NCBI GenBank assembly: GCA_012656075.1
Contig: JAAKBF010000083.1
Coordinates: 62,001-126,000 of the forward strand
Direction: 5' to 3'
Origin: Phytophthora hibernalis
Taxonomy: Eukaryota; Oomycota; Peronosporomycetes; Peronosporales; Peronosporaceae
Length of the DNA: 64,000 nt
The notes below the pieces were generated by a model, which worked only from the letters and a program-made list of their open reading frames with translations, was not told where the DNA came from and searched no databases. This document shows positions 10,820 to 24,600 of this stretch, in pieces (position 1 is the first letter of the stretch; the number at the start of each line of letters is the position of its first letter). The position numbers and the translations under genes were made by a program.

Positions 10820-13800
10820 TTAGGACAAGCCTGCGTCATGCAACAGGTCACTGAGTATCATACCTGTGATCCTCTGCTGTAACTCTTCGTCTTGCTGAGT
10901 TTGCAATGAGGACAGGATGGAAGTGCTTTTGGCGCGGGAGATTGGCGTTCGTGGCAACAGTCCTGACTTTGGTGCAGTGGAAAGCACTTCGGTTGTCCGG
11001 CTGAGATCCGACTGGACTTTGGACACGATGCTGCTCACGTTGGACGCCACGCAATTCTGCGACAGCAGTATATCCCCGGTGAGCCCACCTTCGGTCTCTG
11101 AATCCTCTGAAAGCAACTGCAGTTGTCGTTCTAGCTCGCGCTCGGACTGCTCTCGGATCGCTAGCAGTTCATCAACCTCAGTTTGGATATGCCGATGAAT
11201 GACTGCGAGAATCGAGACTTCGTCAAGTATGGACGAAGATTGTTGAATTGCGCCGAAGCAGTCACGAGCGAGATCTTCAATAGTATCGTAGAGAACGCGC
11301 GCGGTGGGTGAAGCTTCTTCGACCTCGAGAGTGCCGAATCTGGGGAGCCAGATCTGTTTGCAGTATTGACGAGCAAGTTAGCCAAAAAGTATCCATCCGC
11401 TGCCGTGAATTTTGCTTACCTTTCCATCTACGATTTCAAGCTTGCCTGTAATGTGATCCGCTAGACCACGGTCTCTTTCTCTTGGTCCGAGAGAAAGTTT
11501 TTGGCGCTGGATGGGTGCGTGACTCGGTGTTTTGACTGGGGAGCAGATCCAATTGATTTAACAGCGTATTCTGGACTGCTCGTAGTTGAATTTGTGGATT
11601 CTTGACGAGACCATAGGTGTAGTTCCGAGCGCAGGATGTCATCAAGGACGGTGTCATAGATGGCATCGCTCACACGCTCGCTTTGCATTACCTCCGTGCG
11701 TGGCAACTTAAGATCTTCTGGCTCGTGGAGCTCTTGAATACCTGGCTGACTTTGGACATCTCTTCTATCAATTATCGAGGTCACAATGTCTAAGAGATGC
11801 ACACCACACAGCTACGTCAGTGCATCAAATACACATATGTCTTCTTCATAGAGACGTACCTTCTTCTAGAGCCTGACTAAAGTCTGCATACAACAGGGAA
11901 GCCACACGCTCAGCAACAGCTTCGTTTGGAGAATCTACAGATTGGTGAGCTTCGTGGAGCGGTGACCCATCCCTATCGACACCGATCCCAGCTTCGGTTG
12001 AATTTAACGCATCAGTCTCTACTGCGTGCCCCTCATCTTCTCTTGATTTCTCAATGATGCTACTTTTCTCACGAGCTTCTTCGTCTTCGATCGTTGTATT
12101 CTCTAAATGTATCGGAGACTCCCATTGAGCTATTGTGGAATTACTTATCACGCTTGTTGATTCGTTCATGTCCTCCTCGCTACGAGAAAGATATCCAGCG
12201 GTAAAAGTGTTTTCAAGCTTTTCGTAGTGGTCATCATAATTGTTGTCTGGGAGCTTTGCCATTTCGTCTGGTTCTTCATCTCTTGTCTCATCATCTACTG
12301 TCTGCATTTCAACAGCTTCTGCAGTTTCCACAAAATCGAAGTCGACCAGCAATTTGATTGCTGATAGCTCTGCCTGCATCTCTAAAACAGACTCTGCAAT
12401 TTCAACATGCGCATATTCTGCAAGTAAATCGGTACCTTGCCCTAGGCTAGACGACGAACAATTGACGTTATAGTTTTCCAACTCGTGTTCTTGCCGATCA
12501 GTACTCTCTTGTTGAATCATTTCCTGATAAATGGGAGGATAACTCGCAGTGTTATTTGTCTGAGCGTCTCCATTTTGGGTAATTAAAGATAAGGTCTTGT
12601 CATCATCTTGTGAATTTTCATCATCAGAACGAGTAGACGTGGAACCTGTGGGACCATGTTGCTCTTTCTTCGGTGAGTAGCGTGCTGGTACCAAATCTCC
12701 TTCATCAATCCCTTGTTGTTCTTGTTTTTTTCTCCATTCAACACACAAAGAGTTTCTTCCGTCTGTGTCCACATACTATTCTCGTCAACTCCCGATTCTC
12801 CACGACCACGCTGTTCAGCATTAGTGCGTTTAATGACTGCTATTGATGGCGGTACGGCTACTATCGGCACATCAACGTAAGAATTGATTGGCTCAACAGC
12901 CTCAATGTAAGCGTACCCGTCAAGTAACCCGATTCCAATTCGACAGGAACTAGCGGTGGATAGTGATGCACCGGTGGGGGACCGATTTTGAAGTCCGTCT
13001 ACTTGGACATTTTCGACATAATCAAAACCAAGCAGTAAGTCACGTTCTGAATCATGTACTTGTTTGGTAGACCTTCCAGCAATTGGATGTTCCACCTGTC
13101 TCGCTTCAAGATGCATACTTTCTATCCGGTTGCGCTGCCGACACAATGCCAACGCTGCTTCTTCGGCCGCCAGTAATCTCTCGACTGACTCCTTTTCACC
13201 CAACAGATCCCTCTCCTCTGCTACTAGCTCTTCTTTGCGTCGCTCAACACGCATCTGGTTTTGCACCGCAAGTATTCCACTTTTTCGATCGGCGATTTTC
13301 AGTCTCAATGCCTGAAGTCGTGCAATTCGCTCTTCGATACTCTTCGTCAGCGACTCCGCTTCCACGTCATGTGAGAGGGAGACCGACACAGAAGTCATTA
13401 GAGCCTTGCTTTCATCGATAAACGATTCTAAAGCAAAGTTTGGTTCTTCTTGATGGGGGATCAGAGGATCTGCATTTTTGTTCACAAACTGCCCCACCAC
13501 GGCATCGTCAAGTTCGTCTTCTTTTGCGCCGGTCTTGTTAGTAGTCATCGGTGTATCAGTGATTTCAATCGGACTAATAACTGTACCCTGAGGCAAGCGC
13601 GGTGATATTGCTGGCATAAACACGGGTGACTCCTCGTTTGTAAACGAACCCGAGACGCTATCGAACATTTCATCGGAATAGACACCTTCGTCGTCATTGA
13701 TAAAAGTGCCATCATCTTTGTCGATGTTTCCTCCTTCATTGAAGAGAATATCTGAAGCAGATTGAGCCTCGTCGAATGATTCATTTTCGTATTGATCTTC

Positions 13801-16800
13801 GTAATCGTCTTCATAGTCATCACTTCCAGCCTTAACGCCATCCACGTTTTGGTTACTGACAATACTCTCTTCTTTTTCGTCGCCAACACTGGGAGCAGCA
13901 TCGTCACCAATATCAGACTGATCACTGGGAATTTCAGATGCTACGTCGTAATTCGAATCTTCGACCGCCACTGTATCCTCTACTTCTTGCTCGTGGTGTT
14001 GCTGTTTCACTTTGTCAGTCTCGTAGCTAGTAGCTTCAGATATGATTTCATCCTTTCCGTTGCTGTCGGCACGACTTTCACTTTCATGTTGTTGACTTTC
14101 GTAGTCGTCTTCATAGTCCTTATTTCCAGACTCAACGCCATCCACACTTTGGATACTGATAATACTCTCTTCTTTCTCGTCACCAACACTGGGAACAGCA
14201 TCTTCGTCGCCAATATCGGACTGATCACTGGGAATTTCAGATGCTACCTCGTACTTCGAATCGTCGACCGCCACTGCATTTTCTACTTCTTGGTCATGGT
14301 GTTGCTGCTTCACTTTGTCAGTCTCGTAGCTAGTAGCTTCAGATACATCAGCATCGTTTTCGTTCCTTTCAGCACGACTTTCATGTTGCTCTTTGTCGAA
14401 TGATTCTTTTTCATATTGACTTTCATAGTCGTCTTCATAGTCCTCACTTCCAGCCTCAACTCCACCAACGCTTTGGTTATTGACAATGTTCTCTTCTTTC
14501 TCGTCGCCAATAATGGGAGTAACATCGTCGCCAACATCAAACCGACTACCAGGAGGACAAACAAGAGTGTGATTAGCCTCAGCTTTTGGGTCATAAGATC
14601 GGTTGACAGACCTTCCAGCAATTGAGTGTTTCCCTGTCTCGCTTCAAGATGCATCATTTCTACCCCGTTGCGCTGGCGGCACAGTGCCAATGCTGCTTTA
14701 TCGGCGGCCAGTAATCTCTCGATTGCCTCCTTTTCATCCAACAGATCCCTCTCCTCTGCTACTAGATCTTGTTTGCGTCGCTCAACACGCATCTGTTGTC
14801 GCACCGCAAGTGCTTCACTTTTTCGATCGGCGATTTTCTGTCTTAATGCCTGAAGGCTTGCTATTCGCTCTTCGATACTCTTTGTTAGCGACCCTCTTCC
14901 ATGTCATGTGAGAGGAGTGACACAGAAGTCATTCGAGCCTTGCTTTCATCGGTAAAACATTCAACAGCAAGGTTTGGTTCTTCTTGATCGGGGACTCTTT
15001 CGAACACTACACCGGAATAGACACCTTCGACGTCATACCCGGCCTTGATAAACGTGCCATCATTTTTGTCGATCTTTCCTCCTTCATCGAAGAGAATATC
15101 TGAAGCAGATTGAGCCTCGTCGAATGATTCATTTTCATATTGATCTTCGTAGTCGTCTTCATAGTCATCACTTCCAGCCTTAACGCCATCCACGTTTTGG
15201 TTACTGACAATACTCTCTTCTTTTTCGTCGCCAACACTGGGAGCAACATCGTCACCAATATCAGACTGATCACTGGGAATTTCAGATGCTACGTCGTAAT
15301 TCGAATCTTCGACCGCCACTGTATCCTCTACTTCTTGCTCGAGGTGTTGCTGTTTCACTTTGTCAGTCTCGTAGCTAGTAGCTTCAGATATGATTTCATC
15401 CTTTCCGTTGCTGTCGGCACGACTTTCATGTTGCACTTCTTCAAACGACTCGGCTTCAAATTCTTCACTGTTTTCATCTTCTGAAGGTTTGTCTAAAATA
15501 TTCTTCTTTCCAAAAGCTTACTCATTATTGAAGGTGCTACAGGGGCACTTTGGAGAGTACTCTCACTGACAGAAGCAAAGTCTTCATCATATTCACTGTC
15601 GCTGGGCTCACTGCTGCTATTAGCGTGATCAGCAATTTGATCGCTTTCAGCTATTTCCATATCAGTGATACCATTTTCTTGGTCAAACTGCTCTTCGATG
15701 TCTTCACCATTTTCTCTGTTGTCAACGCTTCCCGATACTTCTAGGTCACCCTCAATAGCTTCTCCAACAGTGGTTTGGTAGTGGACTTGATTGCGCGCCT
15801 CTTTCATGTTGGTGGATGACGCCTCAAAATCCTCTTCATAGTCCACAGATGCCAACGAATCGCCATTATCTTCACGAGCTTCGTTGGTGTTCCCTTCATC
15901 ATCAACATCAGCAAAGCTTTGCTCCACTATAGAAGTACTCGTTGCCATACCCGATTCGTCAAAGCGGTCATCTTCCGTTGCATCTGAGGATAATTTCTGA
16001 ATTTCACTCTCATTTTCTTCTTCTATCTCGAGAGCAAAATGTGCTGCTGATTTTGCATAGGATGATGCTTCAGAAGGGTTTTCGGTATCGCGAGGTTGCA
16101 GCTTTACTCGCATCTGACTCTCATTTTCAAATGACTCCTCATATGAATCTTCACTGTCGTTATTTGATTCGTTGTTGATATCAACAGCGCTAAAAGATTC
16201 TTCAAGTTTTTGATCTGTTGTATCATGCTGTACAGCTGCATCAACACAAAATCGGATTGGTGATGTAGACGTATCGACGCACAGCGCTGCAGACGTCGCA
16301 GCATCAGCGTGTTGTGAGACCTCTGTCTGAACACTACATTCACGTAAATTGGCTAACCTCAGTTCTTGCGCCACCAGAGTCTTATTGACTATTTGCTCAT
16401 GTTCCTCCGCCTGCCGAATGACATCTAATTGCTGCAGCACATCATGCATATCACCATCAAACTTCTTCTCCAACGTAGCGTGGTCCAGCGCAAGCTGATG
16501 TGTCGAAGCATTGTGGTCCATCTCCTCTTTAAATGCATGAGCTAGCTTTAACGTTTCAGTTTGTACCGTTTCCAGCTCGTGAGCGTGCTCCATCGTCGAT
16601 AGTTGCATATGGGCCTCATGTAGTGCTTCTTGATAATCCACAGCTGCCATGAGTCTCTTCGAGAGCGTTCTGGGAGAATGTGTGCGAGGTGGACTATCGA
16701 TGCGATCCGGCAGTTGCTCTTCGTCCTCGCGAAGTCGTGCTTCTCGTTGAGCAGTGAGCTCTGACTTATCGATCTGAACGCGCTGTGTAATATAATCCGG

Positions 16801-19800
16801 CAGTTGCTCTTCGCCCTCGCGAAGTCGTTCGTCTCGTTGAGCAATGAGCTCTGACTTGTCGATCTGAACGCGCTGTGTATTCAAATTCCTTTCATTTTCA
16901 ACTTCATCCATTATTTCCTCCAATCGTTTGTACTGGGATGAGTGCATCTCATTCTTGTCGTCATAGTCAATCTCACTTTCAGAGCCCTCCACTTCGTCTT
17001 CAACACTATTCGAGTTCGCACCATTCAAAGAAGCCAAAACCGCTTTCAGTGCCATATCCTTTCTGAGCAACTCGTGTTTTTCTGCTTCAATTCGCTTCTG
17101 CAACACCTTATCTTTCTTGCGCTCCATTTGATCACGCTGTTCGTCGAACAGCTTCTTCGCTGCCCGGTTAATAACGCTCAAAGAATCGTCGGTCTCCCGA
17201 ATAAGTCGCATTAAACCTGCATTGGATTGATGATACCCACCGTAATGCTGAAGATGTTCGTCCGAGACATCTCTATTTGTAGGGAAAGACTTCGTTTGCG
17301 GTGTCGGCTCAAGAAAATGTCGATCTTGATCAGAATTAGAATCAGAATCGGAAGCGTTTTCGATCTCCTCTCGATAATGGATTTGTGCTGCATTTGTCGT
17401 CAAGCAATCAACTACTGTAGCAGCTTCAGATGAATAGAGCCTGTTTTTCAGCTGCTTGTAAAACTCCACTTCAGGTGCTCCCTCGATGCTTTGCTTGTCA
17501 TCTTCAGAGCTTTCATTGACTTGTGCACTCGAATTGGCGCGTCGTAAAATTACAGAAGACGAAGGTGATGCCGCCGACGACGACAAGGAACTTGATGAGC
17601 TCGCCGAGACAGATTTTATGACTTGTTTTGATTCAGAAATGGTTTTACAGCTTTGCTTTGCTGTTCAGGCGGCCACACGACCCCAATATTGTAGACGCCA
17701 ATGGATCGAACATCAACAACTTCGGCTTCATTGTCGTCGCAAACTCCATCATTATCTGGTGCGATATTTAACTCCCTCATATATTCCTGCGGAGGATTGA
17801 CCTGGCATGGAAGCCGCTGGGACTGCTTGCATTCGGTGTCACCATGGATTTTGCTGGACGTGGTCGTGCCACTCGTGCTATGATCGTTGCTTCGACGTTG
17901 GCTATTTGGAACGGCCTCATCACTCCGAGACGAAAATTTAAGTACTTCAATATTGGGTAGTGCGACCGTGCCTGGATCGCGAGTTAAGGCTCGACAATCG
18001 TCCCCTGCAGATGCGGTCGTGCCGCTTCCACTGAGATCAGCAACACTGTCATACGCAAACGCATCGTCTACTCGGACCACAACTTCAGTTTTACCCGTTC
18101 GATTTCTTAATCCACTCAACCGGGCCGAAAGAGCAGCAGCCTTTTCTCTCAGCTGAAGTAACTTCCGAACCCGATCATCAGCTTCGGTGCTTTGTTTTGC
18201 TTCTGGTATTGGACTGCCATTATGCTGTTCATGCGCGTTTAGTATTCCCGTCCCGTGATAAACCAATTGCCCAGTGAGTTTAAGATTTCCAATTGCTTGA
18301 TCATTTTCACTGTCAATGTGCAGTTCATCAAGAACCAGCTCGTTGTCATCTTTGCTGTCTTCTCGTATTTCTGCAGGTTTCGTAAACACATCAGTATCTA
18401 GATCCTCCAGAGTCGGGCTACTACAGATAATAGAAGTTGCTACAGTAGCCGGCGAAGAATTTCCAGGGAACAAGGGATCAAAGTCTTCCTGCTTTTCGCG
18501 CCGTTTTGCTTTCTTCTTTGATAAACGTAGATTTTTCAGTCGAGTAGCCTCCAATAACTGTACATTACACAGTATTACACGACCGTCAGTAGGACAGATA
18601 CAAGATAGCCCCTTAACCACCCTTAGCCAGAGAGTAGCCTGTACTCATACCTCCAGTTGTTGTTGTCGCTTTTCTCGCTCGAGTTGAGATTGTTCTTTTG
18701 CCTTCGCGCTCCAGATTCGACGGCTATGTTTCTGCAGCTGCATGTACTCACGCGCTATTGCTCTGCGTTCCTCCCTAGCCTGAACTGCCGCTCCAACGTC
18801 AATTGGCAGTGTCGATACTTCCTGCTTCTTTTCTTTGACTGACGCGGTGCCGTTACTGAATTTTTCCGTTTTACAGACTGATGATCCACATGCCCCGACT
18901 TGGTTATCGGGGGTCTTTTGCACCCATTTCGCTATCCAATTCTTCAGGCCTTGTACCCACATTCGATGTTGAGCCCATCAATATAGACGCACTAACACCT
19001 CCTAGAGAAGCAGCGTTTTCCTTCATAGGTCGGCTTTTTCTCTTTGACTGCTGTTGTTTTCCATTGCCACTCAATCGCGGGACAGGCGGCTTTCGTTTCG
19101 GCAGAGTAGGTGCACTTTCAGAGCGCCGTCCAGACCTCACACGTCGATCGTTCAATTCTGTCGAGCGCCCTGGCCTCGCTTGAACGGCTCTCTGATTCTG
19201 TAAACGTATCGCCTCGGACATTTTCTGAATCTGCATTTTTCGTTGTTGGACCTGTTCCTGACGTCGCTGTTCCTCACTTTGATTTTCGCGAAGCCCAGAT
19301 GCAGCTGCAAGAACTCGCTCTCGTTCCACCATCTTCCTTTTCTTTTGTCCTGTAGTTGTGTGGTGACTGTGCAGTAAGTGTAGTTGTACAACATCGATTG
19401 ACGGATCTTCGTAAATATGGTCAATCGATGTGTCCACCCGTCTCCATGATGACTCTGCTTGGACATCTTCCTTTTTCAATACGTTGGTAGCCTCGTAGCG
19501 ACGAGTAGACGAGGAAAATGAGCGCTTATGAGTTGTCAAACTGCTCGATGCTTCTTGTCTGGTTTCAGGGGACGCAGCCGAAAATGTCGCTGCAGCAGAA
19601 TGAGGATGTGAAGCTACGTGATACCGCGTTTGGACTTTACCCGCTGGCTCCGTTGTGTCTAACCGTTGTGTAAATAACGTCAGCTCTCTTGCAGTGAAAG
19701 AGCTTTGCAGTTGAGGAGAGCGCGCACTCAAAGGATGCGGTCCAGTGGACTTCTTCGCTTGGAAACGAGAGCTGGTCGATTCCTGCAATACTCGAACAAC

Positions 19801-20222
19801 AGTCTAGGAAATGACAGCAGTCAATAGTACACAGAACTCATAAAATCAGAACCCAAAGCGATTTCCGCACCTTCGAGAGCCCTTCTTTCCGTCGGAAGGG
19901 GCTTCGTGGATGTGGCTACGAGCAATACACACAGCACGACACCTACACGTCAATACATGTAGTTGCACCACGAACGCTATGGAAATGCTACAGTTTACAC
20001 GTATAAACTCACTTCTAACGTCTCACGAGGCGAGAGCGCGGCTGCTACAGCTTCTTGTGACGAAGTTACAGCGCGTCTCGAGGCCCCGGCGGAAAACAAA
20101 TCAGGCACAGGCCTCCCGGAGCCTCCGACGCGCACTTTCCCCATCTCCAGAGGAACCTGACGCCCCGCGAACCCGCCGGAACGGCGCACCGCGTCAGCAT
20201 CTTGGCGTTCGCGACCTTCCAT
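10820..20222 (-). CDS. Giant acidic, repeat-rich coiled-coil protein (possibly CEP350-like)
   Basis: About 3,000 codons. Splice-consistent exons are 20222-20013, 19915-19871, 19803-18651, 18557-11860, 11789-11420 and 11353-10820; all join in phase once single-base breaks are allowed for. The N-terminal third is Ser/Arg-rich with basic coiled coil (REERRAIAREYMQLQKHSRR, RLSKKKAKRREKQ). The middle has coiled-coil segments and long Asp/Glu-rich tracts with internal repeats. The C-terminus is helical (ILDEVSILAVIHRHIQTEVD). Length, layout and cytoskeletal-type composition recall centrosomal CEP350, but no single diagnostic domain is visible and no CAP-Gly domain was found, so the name is tentative. 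Frame breaks are near 18911 (one C extra), 17645, 15513, 14894, 14631, 12728 and 11500 (one base short each). Confidence 0.6.
13060..15440 (-). repeat. Tandemly duplicated coding blocks inside the giant gene
   Basis: A coiled-coil block (IEERIARLQALRLKIADRK ... RQRN) appears at about 13060-13400 and again at 14600-14910. An acidic block built on GDEKEES..SNQNVDGVKAG and DYEDDYE appears four times, at about 13786-14040, 14090-14340, 14400-14560 and 15125-15400. Two are nearly identical over more than 200 bp. The blocks encode alternating basic helices and acidic linkers, so copy number probably varies among alleles. The frame shifts at 14631 and 14894 fall inside the second coiled-coil block. 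Confidence 0.85.
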
Positions 20223-20650
20223 GATCGGAATAGTGACCTTTGTGGTGTACCGGTACCCACACTTTACATTTTTGTAAATTTCTTTTTTAACTCTAAAAGG
20301 CAGGAAACCGTAGGGAATTTCTCAATGCCATTTTCGTTTCTCATTTAGCTGGATACCGTACTACCGGTATTACATCTAACGACTTCTATGCCCATAACCC
20401 TCAGCTTGAAGTTCTCGCAGGTTTCTTCCTGCGATCACATCTCATTTTCGTTTTTCAGTGAGGTACATTGATGTCAGTTAGCTTTAACTAACGACTTCCT
20501 ATGTCCGTCTAGCTTCCGTCCCTAAGTCGAATGCTAGCTTTTCCTCGCGTTCCAGGCTTACGTCTCCCGCTACGTACCGGCGGTCTTATGGGCTGCCGGC
20601 CATAACATACTCTTGTGTTGCGTTTGCCATGATCTCTAACCTCGATGTCA
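20223..20650. other. Intergenic region before the transposon nest
   Basis: This is the upstream region of the giant minus-strand gene. It has short degenerate direct repeats (two copies of a TAACGACTTC-TATG motif at about 20377 and 20488) and no supportable gene. Confidence 0.4.
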
Positions 20651-20654
20651 TATC

Positions 20655-20892
20655 CTCCTCCATGTGGCCCAGCATTCTTCCGAAATTCTCCATCCCTTGT
20701 TATTATTCATACACCGCTCTCTGGGTGTTTCTCTTTGTTTCAAGTGCTATCTTTGCCAATGCATCTACCATTCGGTTGTGATTCCGTGAATGATGGTGCC
20801 AGTGTTGTATCAGGATCCGGTCAGCTGCACGTCGACATCTCCGGTAGAGATTTCTCAAGTGTTTCACCACCGGTGGCTTTTGCCTCCGATGC
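20655..20892 (-). mobile_element. Retroelement RNase H remnant abutting the Gypsy A LTR
   Basis: On the minus strand the peptide around RILIQHWHHHSRNHNRMVDA, followed by LAKIALETK, resembles the last helix of a retroelement RNase H (compare HHYRAQNKAADWLANLVMD in the LINE of this window). It ends at the LTR edge near 20893. It appears to belong to a different, older element into which Gypsy A inserted. Confidence 0.5.
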
Positions 20893-21610
20893 TGTGTGAT
20901 TATGCAGAAAATTTCACTACCAAATGGTATGAGTCCCACCAACAACACCCGCTTTCCCTACAACGGTCAATGAGCGTTGGATCAATACCTGAAGACCAGG
21001 AACGATCCCTGACACCGGGTTGGCTGTGAACCCTCTGTACACCTAGGTTGTATTAGTTCAACCCAATAACCTGCCCCACTAGCCACGAGCGAGGGCTAGT
21101 ATGCAATATTGCGCTTTCACGCGAGCCCCCGCAGTCCCTTAGAAGGAAGGGTACCGGCTGTCAAGCCTAATACGGGTTTGCCGAGGTAAAACCTCGGCGG
21201 GTAGTAAATATATCTAGAATACTCGGTTCCACTATAATATACGGGAGACGACGTTCCTCGTCACTCCCAACACTCGGCCACTCTAATCTCTTGGACTGAC
21301 CAGCAGCCAACCCTCGGTTCAATGTACCTTGAGTTCGTTGACAGGCATCCTACGTAGCCGAGCGTATCCAGACCCTAAGATAAGCTAATTAGACTTACCG
21401 AAGACGGACATGACCCTTGGTGACTTGTGGGAAGACTGCTGATTTATTTATGTTGATCTATGGCTCTGGGAACCTCTGTAGTCAATCTTATAGCTAGTCC
21501 TATGCGTAAATACAAATATCCAGTGTGAACAGATCCCAGTATGTGATCTCGTACCCGGCTCTATTAGACCGAGGGTACGAAACTGGAATGGGTACGAACC
21601 CAACGCCACA
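20893..21610 (-). repeat. 3' LTR of Gypsy A (171 bp internal deletion)
   Basis: It matches 44654-45542 through most of its length. Relative to the other LTR it lacks about 171 bp between GGGTACGAAC and CCAACGCCACA, a junction with AAC microhomology. The outer end reads ...TAATCACACA rather than ...TACTACGTGACA, so a few terminal bases appear altered. Confidence 0.9.
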
Positions 21611-21675
21611 ACTGCCCCCGCCTCGACGCAAACTTCCGCAAGTAGTGCGCGTCGTGGCGTCTAGCCTCTCCGTCC

Positions 21676-24600
21676 ATGACTCCTCCGTCGCGCCTTCTCA
21701 GCGACGCAACCGCCACCGTCACCCCGAGCGACGAGGTAAACCTTTCTTCATCTTGATCGCTTCGTATACTTCTCACTCTCGTTCACTTGTGCCTTCATCC
21801 CTCAGGCTCGCTCGCAGGGACCTGCTGGTGTTCCGGAGGACGCTGCCAGCTCCGCTGAAGCCTAGGTTCCGCCACCCGCGGCTGACACTCCTCACGCCGG
21901 CGGTGATGCTCTCGGAGGATTATCTCCGGAAACTCCTTCTTCACCGCCTGACGCTTCGCCTGTCTTCGCGTATCTGCTTGGCGACACGCCTGCAGCGACG
22001 TCCGGGTCTCCTGGCACCACCACGACTCATCTCATCTAAGTGGGGTGTCAGACCGACACCGCCGATGCGACTACAGCTCCAACCACCGACCCTTCGTTTC
22101 CAGCTCTCGTCGTCGGTGTGGCTCGCCAGCGTCCTCGGCGGGTCGACTCAGCGCTCGATGGTCGTATGGAACACGCTACAGACCTCGGTGAAGTCTTGTC
22201 AGCGGTTGTTGCCCCTGCCCAACTCCCTCCGGGTGAGGCCGAACTTGTCGTGGCCTCCGCAACGAGGTTGCCGAGCCTAGACCAGACTCGCCGACACCGA
22301 GGACCGGCTCTCCACTGAGACCCAAGAACGGGAGAAGTTCGAGCGTTTAAGTGCTCAAACGTCGAGCGAGGAGAGTCGGATCCGTGATATTCTGGACGAC
22401 CTTCGTCAGACACACCTCACCCTCTGGGACGAACATGACCAGGCGGCCGCCTACCTCGTCAACCAATTCTGCTATCGCGGATCACGACCACATTGTGAAG
22501 CTGTAGGCTGCTCGCGCGACCTTGGCTGAGTCTTCGCTGACTTCCGCGCAACGACTCTCCATCAGGAACGGCCCAAGCTTCGGTCGGTGTGGTATCACAT
22601 CAGGTGCAAGCTCTCAACGCTCAGGTGGCAACCTTGAAACGTGCGAACACCATCCTTCGCCACCACGTTGCTCTTCATGAACTCGATGTCGACACATTGG
22701 TGCTTTCCTCCGCTGGTAGGTCATGCTTGTGCTTTCTTGATATGTCATCCCTTTCTGACCCTTCCTCTGCCCTCATTCAGGCATCACCGCGGATGACATC
22801 AACTGGGAGCTGCTAGGCCTTGCGCCTCCGAGCATCACTTCGAAGCGCAGCCGTAGTGCTTCCTCGGAGCGAGCGCTCAAGGCTGAGTTGGTGGCTTACA
22901 CCGAGCAGGTGGCGCGACACCGGGCTGCGCTTGATGCATCTGAGCTCGGAGGACGCTGATCAAGGAGTTCCTGGCTCGGACGCAACGTCGAAGCCTCGAA
23001 ATCACCGTCGACTGCTGGGGATGTCTCCGAGGATTCAGATGACCTGCCCCTCGTACCGACGGTGTCCCAGCGTCGACGGAACCGCCGCAAGCGTCTTCGG
23101 AAGCAGGCGCCGGTGGCGTCATCACAACAGGTGACAACGACGCACCCTCCACGGACTTCGCCAAAGTCGACTCTCCTTCCCACAAGCGATTGGGTCGTCC
23201 GTCCCAGGACCTGAACGCCAGAGCTCAAAGTCGGACACCGGCATTGTCCTTACCGGGTTTTCCAATGGGGTCATCACTGGGTGGGTCGCCACCGAGTCCT
23301 CCGCTTGGTCTCCACCGGCGGCACCACCGAGTGGGTTGCCACCGAGCCTCCATCTGGTTCACCACCAACGTCGCCACTGAGTCCTCCACCTGGTTCACCA
23401 CCAACGTCGCCACAGAGTGAGTCACCACCGAGTCCTCCACCTGGCTCACCACCAACGTCGCATCCGAGTGAGTCATCACCGAGTCCTCCGCCTGGTTCAC
23501 CACCACCATCGTCCACGCGGTCGTCTGCCTCCGGATCCTCAGTGATTCCGACCCCGGCCGAAGTCATTGACTTGTCGGGCGACGAAGTCGACACTGGGGC
23601 TCGGACGGCGGCGATTCTCGCGCACGGGTCGTTTTCTTCGGCGGTAGTTTCGCCACCATGTCGTAATGGTCGGCCCACCCGTAGTGTGTCGGTGTTGGCT
23701 ATCTTGCGGTCTCAGAGGGAACTAGAGACTATGGAGGCGTCAGATGATTTTATCATTGGTTCCCTGCAATCGTCTGAGTCTTCGCAAGCTTTCGGATTGC
23801 CCGTTACCCCGGCTACCTCGATGGGCACGGTGACCCTACGCCGACGGTGTCAGCGCAGGCAGTCTCGGTTGCGCCTCCATCGGCTTCGCTGGTACCGACA
23901 CCCCCTACCCTGACTCCACCGAGCATACTAGCTGCTCCGCTGTCGCAGTCATCATCTACGCCGTTGTTGTCGTCGGGTGGGGTACTGGTAACGTCCTCGG
24001 TTACGACGCCAGTGACCTCAGTGGCGGTATCCACTTCGGGTTCTTCGATTGTCGCCTCGGTCGTACCTCCGTCAGCCTCGCCGGCTCCTGCTAGTTCGGC
24101 TGCAGGCGGTACCGACACTCCGGCGGCTCCTGCCGGACCTACTCACGGACGTCTTGCGAGAGCTCGTACGGTCCTCCGCCGTTCGCACACCCACGTGACC
24201 GCCACGCTCTCGACCGTTCCGACCACTGACCCCAGCACCTTTACTCCGGCTGTGCCTGCTACGCCCGGGACGTCTTCGCAACGCCTTGCACTGATGGCCG
24301 GGCCGTACCTGACGCCCGGTTCACTGCTCCGGGTGCGTAGGTGGCCTGGTGCCAAATCCATAATATCATCCTGACTCCACCTAATGCTCGCGGTGTTGAG
24401 TCCCCGTGCTCGGTGGCTCGTATCCAGGTCATGGCGGAATGGACCAACCCTGGCCACCCTTGGCAGAAAGTGCGCTCAAAGTTGCCGGAGAGACCATGCT
24501 GCTTCACCATTGATCAGCACCCGCTGGGCTCTAGGATCTCGACTCACGCCACAGGGTTGGCCCGGTTCGTCAATATGTGACGTCAATTTCAAGGTATCGC

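Noticed and set aside
13792..14403. Plus-strand frame encoding a hydrophobic, membrane-like peptide rich in Phe/Val
   Set aside because: It is the complement of acidic Asp/Glu-rich coding repeats, which always gives Phe/Val-rich antisense; not a membrane protein.
23281..23530. Possible CRISPR-like array (about 30 bp spaced repeats)
   Set aside because: Units are contiguous, imperfect and in frame with a Ser/Pro-rich peptide; no spacers, and the genome is eukaryotic.
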